Part shown: in pieces, positions 8,642 through 17,822 of the stretch
Layout: the number at the start of each line of letters is the position of its first letter
How positions within the stretch are numbered: position 1 is the stretch's first letter
Source of the DNA: Bacillota bacterium
GTDB lineage: Bacteria > Bacillota > Bacilli > Alicyclobacillales > SLC66
Direction of reading: 5' to 3'
DNA length: 64,000 bases
NCBI GenBank assembly: GCA_021820975.1
Contig: JAKADA010000006.1
Location: forward strand, 1-64,000
Made by a program: the position numbers and the translations under genes
Notes under the pieces: generated by a model
Databases searched by the model: none
What the model was told of the DNA's origin: nothing
Seen by the model: only the letters and a program-made list of their open reading frames with translations

Positions 8642-9079
8642 ATGACCTTGGATGAAGAGACACGGCGAAATCTTGCGCTTTTCCCCATTGGTATTGTACA
8701 ACGTTTAACGGATTTGACCGCACGTCAGATTCGGTATTACGAACAGCATGAGTTAATACATCCAGAACGCACAGAGGGGAATCAAAGACTATTTTCGTTT
8801 AATGATGTTGAAAGGCTGTTAGAAATAAAAGCATTGATTGATAAGGGACTTAACATCGCTGGTATAAAGGCCGTGATTGAAAAGGCACCGCTCGCAGATA
8901 AAGATGAGGCACAAAGTTTGGCTCAAGCGGCCAAGGAAGTGCGTGCTGAACTCACGGAAGCGGAATTGCACGAACTTTTACTGCGTGAGCTTGCTGATCG
9001 AGCGGGCCGGCAGGGAAATCCTGCGTCGATGATTCAGGGAGAATTATCGCGCTTTTTTCATGGTAACGGTAAAGGCTAA
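8642..9079 (+). CDS. glnR: Nitrogen repressor GlnR (MerR family)
   Basis: Represses glnRA and other nitrogen genes when glutamine is plentiful, by binding DNA under the control of feedback-inhibited glutamine synthetase. The MerR-type winged helix spans about residues 14-80 (TARQIRYYEQHELI...NQRLFSFNDVERL). The C-terminus QGELSRFFH resembles the autoinhibitory tail of B. subtilis GlnR. It has 145 residues, start ATG 8642, with GGGGAGG upstream. glnA follows after 39 bases. I looked for the GlnR box TGTNA-N7-TNACA just upstream and found no clear match; a weak imperfect hairpin lies at about 8602-8629 instead. Confidence 0.95.
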   Translation: MTLDEETRRNLALFPIGIVQRLTDLTARQIRYYEQHELIHPERTEGNQRLFSFNDVERLLEIKALIDKGLNIAGIKAVIEKAPLADKDEAQSLAQAAKEVRAELTEAELHELLLRELADRAGRQGNPASMIQGELSRFFHGNGKG

Positions 9080-9118
9080 AAAGTATTCGTGATCATGACG
9101 GGGAAGGTGTTGTAATCG

Positions 9119-10456
9119 ATGCGCAAAGACTATACGCGAGACGATATCGTACGTTTGGCAAAAGAACAGGATGTGCGCTATTTACGCCTGCAATTTACCG
9201 ATTTATTAGGGGTAATTAAAAATGTTGAAGTGCCCATCAGTCAGCTTTCCAAGGCATTAGATAACAAAATTATGTTTGACGGTTCCTCCATCGAAGGCTT
9301 TGTGCGCATCGAAGAGTCTGATATGTATCTTTATCCTGATTTGTCGTCATGGTTGGTGTTTCCATGGCATAGCGGACAAGGGAAGGTAGCTCGTCTGATC
9401 TGCGATATTCATATGCCGGATGGGTTACCTTTTGCAGGAGATCCAAGGAGTATCTTAAAAAGAGCTTTGGATTATGCTAGTTCATTAGGTTTTCCTACAA
9501 TGAATGTGGGATCAGAGCCTGAGTTCTTTCTTTTGCAAATGGATGAACATGGGAACCCAACAACAGAAGTAAATGATCAAGGCGGTTATTTTGATTTGGC
9601 ACCTGTTGATCTTGGCGAAAATTGCCGCAGGGAGATTGTGTTGGTTCTCGAATCGCTTGGTTTTGAAATTGAGGCATCGCATCATGAAGTCGCACCAGGA
9701 CAACACGAGATTGATTTTAAGTACGCTCACGCACTGGAAGCGGCCGACAACATCATGACCTTCAAGCTTGTCGTGAAAACGGTAGCAAGACAGTTTGGTT
9801 TACACGCAACCTTTATGCCAAAGCCCTTATTTGGGCTAAATGGTTCAGGTATGCATTGTCATCAATCCCTTTTTAATGAAACAGGCAATGTGTTTTATGA
9901 TGCGTCCGATGAGTTTGGGTTAAGTATCACTGCAAGGCACTATCTTGCTGGTATTTTAACGCATGCGCGGGGATTTACTGCCGTTACGAATCCGATTGTG
10001 AACTCGTATAAACGCCTTGTCCCAGGATATGAAGCGCCATGCCATATTGCATGGTCAGGTAAGAATCGCTCACCTCTTGTGCGCGTGCCCGCATCGCGCG
10101 GAATTGGCACACGTATCGAAGTGCGCAGCCCTGATCCTTCAACGAATCCCTATCTCGCGATTGCTGTTATGTTGCGTGCGGGGCTTGACGGTGTCGAAAG
10201 GAAGTTAATGCCACCGGCTCCAGTCAATCGCAATATTTATATTATGAATGAAATGGAGCGCGTTCGTGCAGGGATACACAGTTTGCCTGATAACTTGCGC
10301 GAAGCACTTGATGAATTGGCCAATGATGAAGTGATTCGTGGCGCCTTAGGGGAACATGCTTATGCACATTTTCATGAAGCCAAGATGATTGAATGGGATA
10401 TGTTTCGTACAGCGGTTCATCCATGGGAAAGAGAACAATATCTATCATTATATTGA
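9119..10456 (+). CDS. glnA: Glutamine synthetase, type I-alpha
   Basis: Makes glutamine from glutamate, ammonia and ATP; a dodecameric cytoplasmic enzyme. At 445 residues and without an adenylylation loop it fits the GSI-alpha form of Firmicutes, which is controlled by feedback and by contact with GlnR. Seen: DGSSIEGF followed by [13 protein letters not shown], whose Arg corresponds to the feedback-sensing Arg62 of B. subtilis; the metal-site glutamates ([20 protein letters not shown]); the HCHQS motif; and [12 protein letters not shown]. It forms an operon with glnR. Confidence 0.98.
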   Translation: MRKDYTRDDIVRLAKEQDVRYLRLQFTDLLGVIKNVEVPISQLSKALDNKIMFDGSSIEGFVRIEESDMYLYPDLSSWLVFPWHSGQGKVARLICDIHMPDGLPFAGDPRSILKRALDYASSLGFPTMNVGSEPEFFLLQMDEHGNPTTEVNDQGGYFDLAPVDLGENCRREIVLVLESLGFEIEASHHEVAPGQHEIDFKYAHALEAADNIMTFKLVVKTVARQFGLHATFMPKPLFGLNGSGMHCHQSLFNETGNVFYDASDEFGLSITARHYLAGILTHARGFTAVTNPIVNSYKRLVPGYEAPCHIAWSGKNRSPLVRVPASRGIGTRIEVRSPDPSTNPYLAIAVMLRAGLDGVERKLMPPAPVNRNIYIMNEMERVRAGIHSLPDNLREALDELANDEVIRGALGEHAYAHFHEAKMIEWDMFRTAVHPWEREQYLSLY

Positions 10457-10478
10457 CAAAAAGGAAAGTAAGGGTATG

Positions 10479-10512
10479 AGGCGGCGATCGATTTCTTTCG
10501 CTGCCTTTTTAT
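10479..10512. terminator. Intrinsic terminator after glnA
   Basis: AGGCGGCGA (10479-10487) pairs with TCGCTGCCT (10498-10506, one G-U), followed by TTTT. It lies between the convergent glnA and lexA ends. Confidence 0.8.
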
Positions 10513-11123
10513 AGTAAGCGCCATAAGCCAATGACTTTACCGATAACGGAAATGTTACGATAGTATAGAGGCTCCATCGAATCATTCTCAGGTTGTAAAC
10601 GAATTCGATCCTTTTCGCGAAAGTAACGTTTCACTGTGGCCTCACCGTCTTCTGTCATTGCTACGATTACATCGCCATTGACTGCTGTTACTTGTCTTTT
10701 TACATAGACAATATCTCCTGAAAATATCCCTGCATTAATCATACTATCACCAACGACGCGCAAGGCGAATACGGTGTCCGCATCCTGCATAGGAGTCAGT
10801 AACGGAATATATCCCTCAATATCTTCTACAGCAGTGATAGGGATACCTGCCGTCACCTTTCCAATAAGAGGGATTATCGGAAAAGCACCCATATGTTGGT
10901 GGTTTTCGTCGGTTACTTCGATCGCTCGAGGTTTGGTTTTGTTACGGCGAATTAAGCCTCGCTTTTCAAGCTGGGAAAGATGTCCATGAACCGTTGAGGT
11001 ACTCATGACGCCTACAGCTTCACCAATCTCACGCACGGACGGTGGATAGCCTCGAAGCATGACTTCACTTTTTATAAAGGCAAGAATCGCATCTTGCTTT
11101 TCAATGGCGTTTGTGCGCCCCAT
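10509..11123 (-). CDS. lexA: SOS repressor LexA
   Basis: Represses the SOS regulon and self-cleaves when RecA filaments form on damaged DNA. The N-terminal winged helix (YPPSVREIGEAVGV...STSTVHGHLSQLEKRGLI) is followed by the S24 peptidase domain. The cleavage site is Ala-Gly in KVTAGIPI, the catalytic Ser is in GDSMINAGI and the catalytic Lys in EATVKRYF. I take the ATG at 11123 (MGRTNAIEK, 204 aa) because AAAAGGGGA lies nine bases before it; an upstream TTG would add eight residues. A LexA box overlaps its promoter. Confidence 0.96.
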   Translation of the reverse strand: MGRTNAIEKQDAILAFIKSEVMLRGYPPSVREIGEAVGVMSTSTVHGHLSQLEKRGLIRRNKTKPRAIEVTDENHQHMGAFPIIPLIGKVTAGIPITAVEDIEGYIPLLTPMQDADTVFALRVVGDSMINAGIFSGDIVYVKRQVTAVNGDVIVAMTEDGEATVKRYFREKDRIRLQPENDSMEPLYYRNISVIGKVIGLWRLL

Positions 11124-11165
11124 GCCGATCATTCCCCTTTTGTCCAAAAGTTTCTATGAGGAGTA

Positions 11166-11201
11166 TAGCATGCTCTAATGAGGTTAGCAAACACATGTTC
11201 G
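11166..11201 (-). promoter_or_regulatory. lexA promoter with overlapping LexA (DinR) box
   Basis: On the minus strand CGAACATGTGTTTG (11188-11201) matches the Bacillus SOS box CGAACRNRYGTTYC at 13 of 14 positions. It overlaps a -35-like TTGCTA, which is followed after 17 bases by the -10 element TATACT. This arrangement predicts autoregulation of lexA. Confidence 0.85.
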
Positions 11202-11202
11202 G

Positions 11203-12375
11203 TTAGGCTCGAGTTGGCCATACATGGATTATGTACGCGGTAATGACAAGGACAAGCGCAACAATACAAGCCCCTGTAAATCCATCAATGCCATAAAATA
11301 AACTACCTAGACCAGATCCCAAGGCACCGCCAAAAAAGTAGATTACCATATATATACTCGTTAAGCGACTACGAGCCGAGGAATTTAGCGCGTAGATTCT
11401 TGCTTGATTGCTGATCTGACCCGCTTGCGTTCCAAAATCAAGAGCGATGATGCCGACGATCAACCACAAAAGCTGATTACTAAAAAACAGTAAAATGATA
11501 TAGGATGCCAAGACAGTGAGGATACCGACTGCAATCATAAACCTCGGTCCGCGAATGTCGCTGATACGTCCTGTGATCGGCGCTCCAATGGCACCTGCCA
11601 TACCAACTAATCCAAACAGTCCGACAACGGCACTTCCAACGTGGTAAGGCGGTGCCGTTAAACGAAAGGATAACACAGTCCAAAGTACACTAAAAGCGCC
11701 AAAGAGCATAGCACCAATTAAGCTAGCCTGTCGCAATATGCTGTGCGCTCGCCAGAGAAGAAACATGGAACGGTATAATTCGCTATAGCGAAGGGACTGT
11801 TTGCGTGGTAAGGCGCGTAAATAACGCAGGAAGATGATTGCAAGGACAAGCATGGCCAAGGCAGCCACGAAAAACACGGTACGCCATGAAGAAATGGCGG
11901 CGATAAAACCACTTATTGTGCGGGCCGCAAGCACACCTAGCAAAAGGCCACCCATGACCGTTCCAATCACTTTGCCGCGCTGATGATCTGCGGCCAAATC
12001 GGCTGCAGTGGGTACGAGAATTTGTGGTATAACGGTCACGATGCCTAAAAGTAAGCTAAGTATATACAACACGGCCATAGATGGGGCGAATGCCATAAAA
12101 AGAAGGATGACGGCACTGATAAAAGATAAGAGAATAAGTAATGGTTTTCGAGGTACCATGTCGCCTAATGGTGCGATAAAAAGTAAACCTAAAGCATAAC
12201 CCGTTTGCGTCAGTGTGGATAGCAAGCCAGATTGTGCTGTGGTTTTTCCAAAGGTCTTGCCTAACAGTCCGAGAATGGGTTGATTATAATATAAATTGGC
12301 GACAGCAATGGCGGCACCTACCGCAAAAAGCACGGTGAGACTTTTTGATAATGTGAGTGAGTCTTCGTTTAACAT
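11203..12375 (-). CDS. MFS efflux transporter
   Basis: A 390-residue, mostly hydrophobic protein with about 12 membrane spans, of the drug-efflux-like major facilitator superfamily (YnfM/arabinose-efflux type). The A-type motif is GDMVPRKPLL between spans 2 and 3, with a weaker copy GRISDIRGPR in the second half. ATG 12375 is chosen because GAAGGGGGATGG precedes it; the longer in-frame extension has no ribosome site. It ends 80 bases before lexA on the same strand but is separated from it by the lexA operator. The substrate cannot be inferred. Confidence 0.88.
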   Translation of the reverse strand: MLNEDSLTLSKSLTVLFAVGAAIAVANLYYNQPILGLLGKTFGKTTAQSGLLSTLTQTGYALGLLFIAPLGDMVPRKPLLILLSFISAVILLFMAFAPSMAVLYILSLLLGIVTVIPQILVPTAADLAADHQRGKVIGTVMGGLLLGVLAARTISGFIAAISSWRTVFFVAALAMLVLAIIFLRYLRALPRKQSLRYSELYRSMFLLWRAHSILRQASLIGAMLFGAFSVLWTVLSFRLTAPPYHVGSAVVGLFGLVGMAGAIGAPITGRISDIRGPRFMIAVGILTVLASYIILLFFSNQLLWLIVGIIALDFGTQAGQISNQARIYALNSSARSRLTSIYMVIYFFGGALGSGLGSLFYGIDGFTGACIVALVLVITAYIIHVWPTRA

Positions 12376-12476
12376 AATCCATCCCCCTTCTGTGTATTTC
12401 AGTATTTCTACAGCATCAATCCGTATAGTGAGAGACGGCATTCTTTTATGATTATAACCTGCTGGAGATGATATGG

Positions 12477-13157
12477 TTGCCAAAGATACTTTTAGTTGAA
12501 GATGATGCTATGCTAGGACCCGCTCTCGTTGATCTACTTCACGAAGAACAATATGACGTTACGCTAGCGACAGATGGGATATCAGCTGTTCAATATGCCG
12601 AAGATGGTGTATACGATGTTGTGGTTCTCGATGTGATGCTTCCGGAACTAGATGGTTTTTCTGTGGTTAAACAATTGCGTAAAGATAAAAATCTTATTCC
12701 TGTCCTTATGCTCACAGCCAGAGACAGTGTGCATGATCGTGTTCATGGCCTTGACGTAGGTGCTGACGATTATTTGGTAAAACCGTTTGCTACGACCGAA
12801 TTGCTGGCTCGCGTGCGTGCTCTATTGCGTCGTTTAGGTGGCGAATTCGAGGACCCTGATGTCGTAACGCTAGGTGCTATATCTTTTCATACGGCAGCGC
12901 GTGAACTGATGGTAGGCGATGAAATCTCTATATTACCCCCGAAGGAGGCCGTTTTACTGGAGTTATTACTACGCCATCGGGGACAAGTATTGACGAGATC
13001 ACAGTTAATGGACAGAATTTGGGGTTTTGAGGGTGATGTTTTGGAAAACACGCTAGAAACTTATATTTCTAAGTTACGCAAGCGATTGGAGTGCGATGGA
13101 TGTCCGACCATTCAAACCGTTCGCGGTCTTGGGTATCGCTTACAGATAAGTGGCTGA
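12477..13157 (+). CDS. OmpR/PhoB-family response regulator
   Basis: The receiver domain (1-115) has the acidic pocket EDD, the phosphoacceptor Asp in VVLDVMLPELDG, the switch Thr in MLTARD and Lys in LVKPF. The winged-helix DNA-binding domain (about 130-225) contains LPPKEAVLLELL and the wing RGLGYRL. TTG 12477 gives the usual MPKILLVEDD start and is spaced nine bases from GGAG; ATG 12468 directly abuts that site. It overlaps the kinase gene by 58 bases. The regulon is unknown. Confidence 0.92.
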   Translation: MPKILLVEDDAMLGPALVDLLHEEQYDVTLATDGISAVQYAEDGVYDVVVLDVMLPELDGFSVVKQLRKDKNLIPVLMLTARDSVHDRVHGLDVGADDYLVKPFATTELLARVRALLRRLGGEFEDPDVVTLGAISFHTAARELMVGDEISILPPKEAVLLELLLRHRGQVLTRSQLMDRIWGFEGDVLENTLETYISKLRKRLECDGCPTIQTVRGLGYRLQISG

Positions 13158-14428
13158 TTCGTAAGCAACGTGTCCGCCTTGCTCTAGTAAATATGGCTGT
13201 TCTTACTGTTATTTGGAGCGGACTATCTTTACTAGTCTATACGTTGCTTGTTCAAGACACTGATCACTCGATTGATCAGCGGTTAGCAGGTATGGCGCAA
13301 CAAGTCATTTCACAACAAATGGCTTCTGGATTCACCTTAGAGATCCCAGAACTTCATGGCTTTGATGGTGACTTATTTATCTCCATTTGGAATAAAGTTC
13401 CTCAATTTCAAATGCAACCAAATATTTCTGAGGGTGCGATTTATTCCCAAAATTTGTTATTAAAATTGTCGCAGATGGCCCAGCAAAACTTCGGAAAAAC
13501 AAGCTATAAGGATATCGCACTCAATGATACGACGTTTCGCGTGTTACAGGTACAACTAACTAATCATCCGCGTCGTATCTTACAAATCACGGAAGATATA
13601 GGGCCTCAATTAGAGGTTTTATACAGGCTGCTTGGCTTGTTGCTACTTGCTGGTCTCATTGGCGTATTGTTTACTATTATCGGCGGTTATTCCCTAGGAT
13701 TGTGGACACTGCGTCCGCTGATGGCGGCAAGGAAACGAGAACAGGAATTTGTCACGGATATTTCTCATGAGTTGCGCACGCCACTTTCCGTAATGATGAC
13801 GCATCTGGAATTGTTATTGCGGCATGTAGAAGATCCATTACAGGATCATCTCAATTGGATGGAAGCCATTTATAGTGAAAATCGGCGTATGGCACATTTA
13901 GTGGATGACCTGCTTGATATGGCAAGAATTGAAGCAGGGGAACAATTTGTGAAAGCGGCTCCAGTGTCTATCGTGGAAGTTTGTCAAGAAGTTACAGCGG
14001 TTTTTGAGATGGTAATCGCAGAAAAAGGGTTGGGGTTTACGATCTCCTTACCGGAAAAAGGCTATGTTTTTGGAGACTCGTTACGCCTTCGTCAACTGTT
14101 GACGATTTTGCTTGATAACGCACAAAAATATACTGAAAAAGGAAAAATTTCACTTTCTGTTATAAAGATAGGCAGTTATTTTGATATTACTGTGGCGGAT
14201 ACCGGTTTTGGTATTGCTCCTGATTTATTAGCGAAAGTAACGGAACGATTTGTACGCGGTGATGTTGCGCGTACGCGAGCGAAATCGACAGGGCTAGGTT
14301 TGGCTATTGCCAAGCGGATCGTTTCATCGCATCAAGGTAAAATGACGATTCTAAGTGAATTGGGAAAAGGCACGGAAATTACGATTCGATTACGCGCTTA
14401 TGATCAATCGATTGATAAATTACGTTAG
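13100..14428 (+). CDS. Sensor histidine kinase
   Basis: Partner of the preceding response regulator. It has a first membrane span at about residues 30-52, an extracytoplasmic sensor region of about 125 residues, a second span at about 178-202, then HisKA with the H-box SHELRTP. The ATPase motifs are N-box DNAQKY, G1 DTGFGIAP and G2 GLGLAIAK. No clear HAMP domain is visible. ATG 13100 follows GGAG by eight bases and makes a 58-base overlap with the regulator gene. The signal is unknown. Confidence 0.92.
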   Translation: MSDHSNRSRSWVSLTDKWLIRKQRVRLALVNMAVLTVIWSGLSLLVYTLLVQDTDHSIDQRLAGMAQQVISQQMASGFTLEIPELHGFDGDLFISIWNKVPQFQMQPNISEGAIYSQNLLLKLSQMAQQNFGKTSYKDIALNDTTFRVLQVQLTNHPRRILQITEDIGPQLEVLYRLLGLLLLAGLIGVLFTIIGGYSLGLWTLRPLMAARKREQEFVTDISHELRTPLSVMMTHLELLLRHVEDPLQDHLNWMEAIYSENRRMAHLVDDLLDMARIEAGEQFVKAAPVSIVEVCQEVTAVFEMVIAEKGLGFTISLPEKGYVFGDSLRLRQLLTILLDNAQKYTEKGKISLSVIKIGSYFDITVADTGFGIAPDLLAKVTERFVRGDVARTRAKSTGLGLAIAKRIVSSHQGKMTILSELGKGTEITIRLRAYDQSIDKLR

Positions 14429-14521
14429 ATAGGCGTGACTTTGTTCACATTCTGCATAAGGAATGGTACAGTTAGCAGGGAAGTATCAGATACGTCAGAA
14501 TCAGCGGAGGTGGCAACGACC

Positions 14522-15475
14522 GTGGTAGATAGTCATTTCACAGGTACATCGTACCGATTGTTTTCAGGATCGTCCAATCGTAAATTGGCAGAACAAGTAG
14601 CACATATTCTTGGTGTTGAACTCGGTCAGGTCCACCTTTCTAAGTTCAAGAGTGGCGAATTATATGCTCAATTTCCTGATAGTGTTCGCGGTGTCGATGT
14701 TTATTTGCTTCAATCCTTCTCACCCCCTATTAATGATCACTTTGTTGAATTATTACTTATGATTGATGCACTTAAACGTAGTTCGGTAGGGCGTATAAAT
14801 GTGATCATTCCTTACTTTGGTTATGGTAGGCAAGAAAAACAGGGCATTTCTCGAGAACCGATTTCGGCTAAAGTCGTTGCGGACGTGTTAACTACAGTAG
14901 GGGCTCATCGCGTGATTACGCTCGATTTGCACGCGGCTGCGATTCAGGGTTTTTTCAATATTCCGGTAGATCATCTGACGGCACTTCAGGTTCTTGCAGA
15001 TGAAGTTCGCTCAATGAATCTTGAAAATGCCGTTGTTGTTTCTCCTGATGCAGGACGAGCCAAAACGGCTGAAAAGTTTGCTGCCATTCTTGATTTGCCC
15101 ATGGCTATCATGCATAAAGGCAGACCTAGTCATAACGAAGCTGTGATTACGCATCTCATCGGCGACGTGAAAGATAAAACACCTGTTGTTATTGAAGATA
15201 TCATTGATACCGGGGGAACGATCGTACAAGTAGTTGACACGCTCGTTGCCATGGGAGCTAGGCAAAATGCCGTATTGTGTGCAACACACGGAGTCTTTTC
15301 AACACCGGCTGAGACACGACTTCAGCACAAGGCCATCGCTCAGGTGCTTGTGACTGACAGTATTCCTTTGCCGGACACCATGAAGGATGTGCCGATTAAA
15401 GTCCTGCCTATTGCTCCGCTATTGGCTCGCACGATAGATCGTGTACATCAAAATCTAGCACTTAGCACGATGTGA
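14522..15475 (+). CDS. Ribose-phosphate pyrophosphokinase-like enzyme (divergent Prs)
   Basis: PRPP synthetases make 5-phosphoribosyl-1-diphosphate from ribose 5-phosphate and ATP. The PRPP loop VVIEDIIDTGGT, TLDLHA with the conserved His, and the catalytic loop Lys/Arg (MHKGRP) are present. The flexible loop FGYGRQEKQGISREP differs from the usual YGYARQDRKARSREP. With GTG 14522 (after CGGAGG) the length is 317, which is normal. Housekeeping prs of bacilli sits next to gcaD; this one follows a two-component system, so it may be a second copy. The gene symbol is left open for that reason. Confidence 0.85.
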   Translation: MVDSHFTGTSYRLFSGSSNRKLAEQVAHILGVELGQVHLSKFKSGELYAQFPDSVRGVDVYLLQSFSPPINDHFVELLLMIDALKRSSVGRINVIIPYFGYGRQEKQGISREPISAKVVADVLTTVGAHRVITLDLHAAAIQGFFNIPVDHLTALQVLADEVRSMNLENAVVVSPDAGRAKTAEKFAAILDLPMAIMHKGRPSHNEAVITHLIGDVKDKTPVVIEDIIDTGGTIVQVVDTLVAMGARQNAVLCATHGVFSTPAETRLQHKAIAQVLVTDSIPLPDTMKDVPIKVLPIAPLLARTIDRVHQNLALSTM

Positions 15476-15553
15476 TTTTTCTTTAGCTATGGACCAAGCT
15501 CTTGCTGCGTATAGTGGTTGTAACACCATTATATGGCGGGAAGGGGTTTGTGC

Positions 15554-16192
15554 ATGCAACAACGGCAACATCACGATCCTATGAAGCAGCAAATGAAGCC
15601 TCGCGTCAGAAAGATGCCTGTACGAAAAAAGCGTCCTGTGAGGGAAGCCATCAAGGCGATTCGACTCGAACCTTTGACGTTCACGGTGCGTCCTATGGAC
15701 CCAGTCCGCGATGCGGAACGAGTGTCGCGGTATCATGTAGAGTTGGTCTTGTTGCAAAATGAATTGTGGCACCAATTGGCCCATCAGTCTTTTGATATTC
15801 AGGAAACTCGCAGACAAATTGCCAGCCGTGCCGAAACGCAGAATTTTTTGCGGCAAGTCGGTGCTATGATGTCCCGTCGCGAAGGTATGGTGTACCTCCT
15901 TGAATCAGCCAATCGAGAGCCTGCAGGCTACGTGTTTGTCACGGAGACGCTCGACCCCAATACGTGGGATCGAACGGGTATTATTGGCGAAATTTATATT
16001 GAAGATGCTTTTCGAGGCAGGGGTGCAGGAAAGCAGGCTTTACAAGCTGCAGAATCATGGCTTGCTAGTCGTGGGTTACGGTCATATCAGGTATTTGTTA
16101 CGAAAAGCAATGTTCACGCGATCGAACTTTATCAAAAAAATGGCTATGCTATCTATGACTATCGCATGGTGAAAAAACAGATCGCAGATTAA
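15554..16192 (+). CDS. GNAT-family N-acetyltransferase with basic N-terminus
   Basis: A 212-residue protein. The first 45 residues are rich in Lys, Arg, Gln and His and are likely unstructured. The GNAT fold follows (about 50-205): acetyl-CoA-binding motif A is EIYIEDAFRGRGAGKQAL (about 152-169) and motif B ends in YQKNGY. ATG 15554 is used because GGGAAGGGG precedes it. The acceptor is unknown; the basic tail could contact nucleic acid or acidic protein, which is inference. Confidence 0.85.
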   Translation: MQQRQHHDPMKQQMKPRVRKMPVRKKRPVREAIKAIRLEPLTFTVRPMDPVRDAERVSRYHVELVLLQNELWHQLAHQSFDIQETRRQIASRAETQNFLRQVGAMMSRREGMVYLLESANREPAGYVFVTETLDPNTWDRTGIIGEIYIEDAFRGRGAGKQALQAAESWLASRGLRSYQVFVTKSNVHAIELYQKNGYAIYDYRMVKKQIAD

Positions 16193-16222
16193 TATAGTGG
16201 CAAAATGCGTTGCGGGCTTGCG

Positions 16223-16825
16223 TTAGATGACGCTTTGCCCGCGCGCTGCTTGCTCGACAGCTTGAATTGGCAAGGAAATCACAAGATCCCTTGTAGCTTG
16301 ATCATAACCAGCCAATTGATAGGAGCCAAACGTTTTTTCTACATAAAGGGTATCTTTGGTATCGTTGACGTGAATGCCGTATTTGACTCCATCCATAGCG
16401 ATAGCACCTAGTAAAAGGTTGGTCGGAACAGGGATACTATCGACGGATCCATGTACATTTTGTAACGTGAAATACCCGTGCGTGACATCCGGAACACCGG
16501 CTATGTCCACCGCAACATGAAATTGAAAAGCTGGGATGATGAGGGCTGAGAGTCGTACGTGCACGGTATCTCCTTGCATGGAAAGCTTTAATTCAGATGT
16601 GGAACGCCAAGCTAAAAATCGTTCTAAAGGAAAGTAAAGTTGAACACGATTGCCGGTGTTTGAACCATCAGGTGTCACGGCGTACACGGCACTTTGCTGT
16701 TCATGCTTTTGCACATAGGATAGGGCACCGATTGCAGAAACAAAAATCAATCCGATCGTCAGGACGAATCCTGAAAGTAGCCCTAAAACGAAGGTATAAC
16801 GTGGCCGATGGCGTTGTCTGTGCAT
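16223..16825 (-). CDS. ypmS: YpmS-like membrane-anchored protein
   Basis: A 200-residue protein with a basic start, one membrane span (about residues 11-35) and an extracytoplasmic domain. It resembles B. subtilis YpmS (DUF2140), whose function is unknown. The family features seen are the YFPLERFLAW segment, the TVHVRLSALI strand region and the C-terminal VISLPIQAV. It is divergent from the pseudouridine synthase gene, with about 80 bases between the start codons for both promoters. Confidence 0.8.
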   Translation of the reverse strand: MHRQRHRPRYTFVLGLLSGFVLTIGLIFVSAIGALSYVQKHEQQSAVYAVTPDGSNTGNRVQLYFPLERFLAWRSTSELKLSMQGDTVHVRLSALIIPAFQFHVAVDIAGVPDVTHGYFTLQNVHGSVDSIPVPTNLLLGAIAMDGVKYGIHVNDTKDTLYVEKTFGSYQLAGYDQATRDLVISLPIQAVEQAARGQSVI

Positions 16826-16903
16826 GCGTTTGATTCCTTTCTTTTATCCTTGTACAAGTATACACATGCATCTTTTATCCATGCCAGAAAGTTGTGGATT
16901 GTC

Positions 16904-17806
16904 TTGCTGTATTTTGATCATGTGGTCACGGTTTCAGAAGATGGTATGATGTTGGAAACTCTCTTGCGGCCTCTTCATATGGGACGAATCTTACGACGAA
17001 CTCTTCAACAACAGCAGGCTGTTTTGGTGAATGGGCAGCCCTATTTTTGGCGCAATCGTGTGCATGTGGGCGATCATATTACCGTATCGGCACCTCAAGA
17101 TGACCGCGAGATTGTGAGTCCGGAACCGCTTGATATCGCTATCGCCTATGAGGACGATCATGTTCTTGTAGTTGATAAACCTGCACATATGTTGACTCAT
17201 CCTGTTGGCAGGCGCCGTACAGGCACACTTCTTGCTGGCGTTGTTTATTATCTCAGGTTGCAACAAAAGAATGGACGCATTTTTTTATTGCACCGTTTAG
17301 ATCAGGATACATCAGGACTGGTATTGTTGGCCAAGCACAAACTTGCGCAAGAACGATTGTCACGCATGTTTCTAACGCATGAGATTCAACGTGGATATAC
17401 AGCTTTTATACAAGGAGGCATGAAATGGGACGAACGTAGCATAGTAGCACCGATTATCGCAGTCCCACAGACGCCAACGCGGCACGCTGTTGCCGCTTAC
17501 GGACTTCAGGCGATAACGCACGTCAAGGTGATAGAACGCTATTTGAGTTGTGGTGCTACAAAGGTTTCTTTGCGCTTAGAAACGGGTAGAACCCATCAAA
17601 TCAGGGTGCATCTGTCTTACATTGGCTATCCTATCCTTGGTGATGCCCTTTATGGTCCAAGCGTGCCCGATCTTGTTGCAGGTAGACTTGATCGACAAGC
17701 ATTACATGCGAGTTCATTAACTTTTTTGCATCCGATAACCAAAGCGCTGATCACGGTACAATCTCCTTTGCCGCGTGATCTTCATGAGTTTGAAACATTT
17801 CTATAG
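16904..17806 (+). CDS. RluA-family pseudouridine synthase
   Basis: Isomerises uridine in rRNA or tRNA. The catalytic Asp is in HRLDQDTSGL (about residue 132), and the later family motif RLETGRTHQIRVHLSYIGYPILGD is complete except that it is split over two lines of sequence. An N-terminal S4-like region (about 15-60) is degenerate. No start has a strong ribosome site. TTG 16904 (LLYFDHVV) fits the family length at 300 residues; TTG 16892 is equally possible, and 16808 is unlikely because it would overlap ypmS. The target base is unknown. Confidence 0.88.
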   Translation: MLYFDHVVTVSEDGMMLETLLRPLHMGRILRRTLQQQQAVLVNGQPYFWRNRVHVGDHITVSAPQDDREIVSPEPLDIAIAYEDDHVLVVDKPAHMLTHPVGRRRTGTLLAGVVYYLRLQQKNGRIFLLHRLDQDTSGLVLLAKHKLAQERLSRMFLTHEIQRGYTAFIQGGMKWDERSIVAPIIAVPQTPTRHAVAAYGLQAITHVKVIERYLSCGATKVSLRLETGRTHQIRVHLSYIGYPILGDALYGPSVPDLVAGRLDRQALHASSLTFLHPITKALITVQSPLPRDLHEFETFL

Positions 17807-17822
17807 AAACGCAGGTGAAAAC

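Noticed and set aside
16808-16903. 96-base N-terminal extension of the pseudouridine synthase
   Set aside because: It would overlap the divergent ypmS start, has a hydrophobic composition unlike the family, and lacks a ribosome site.
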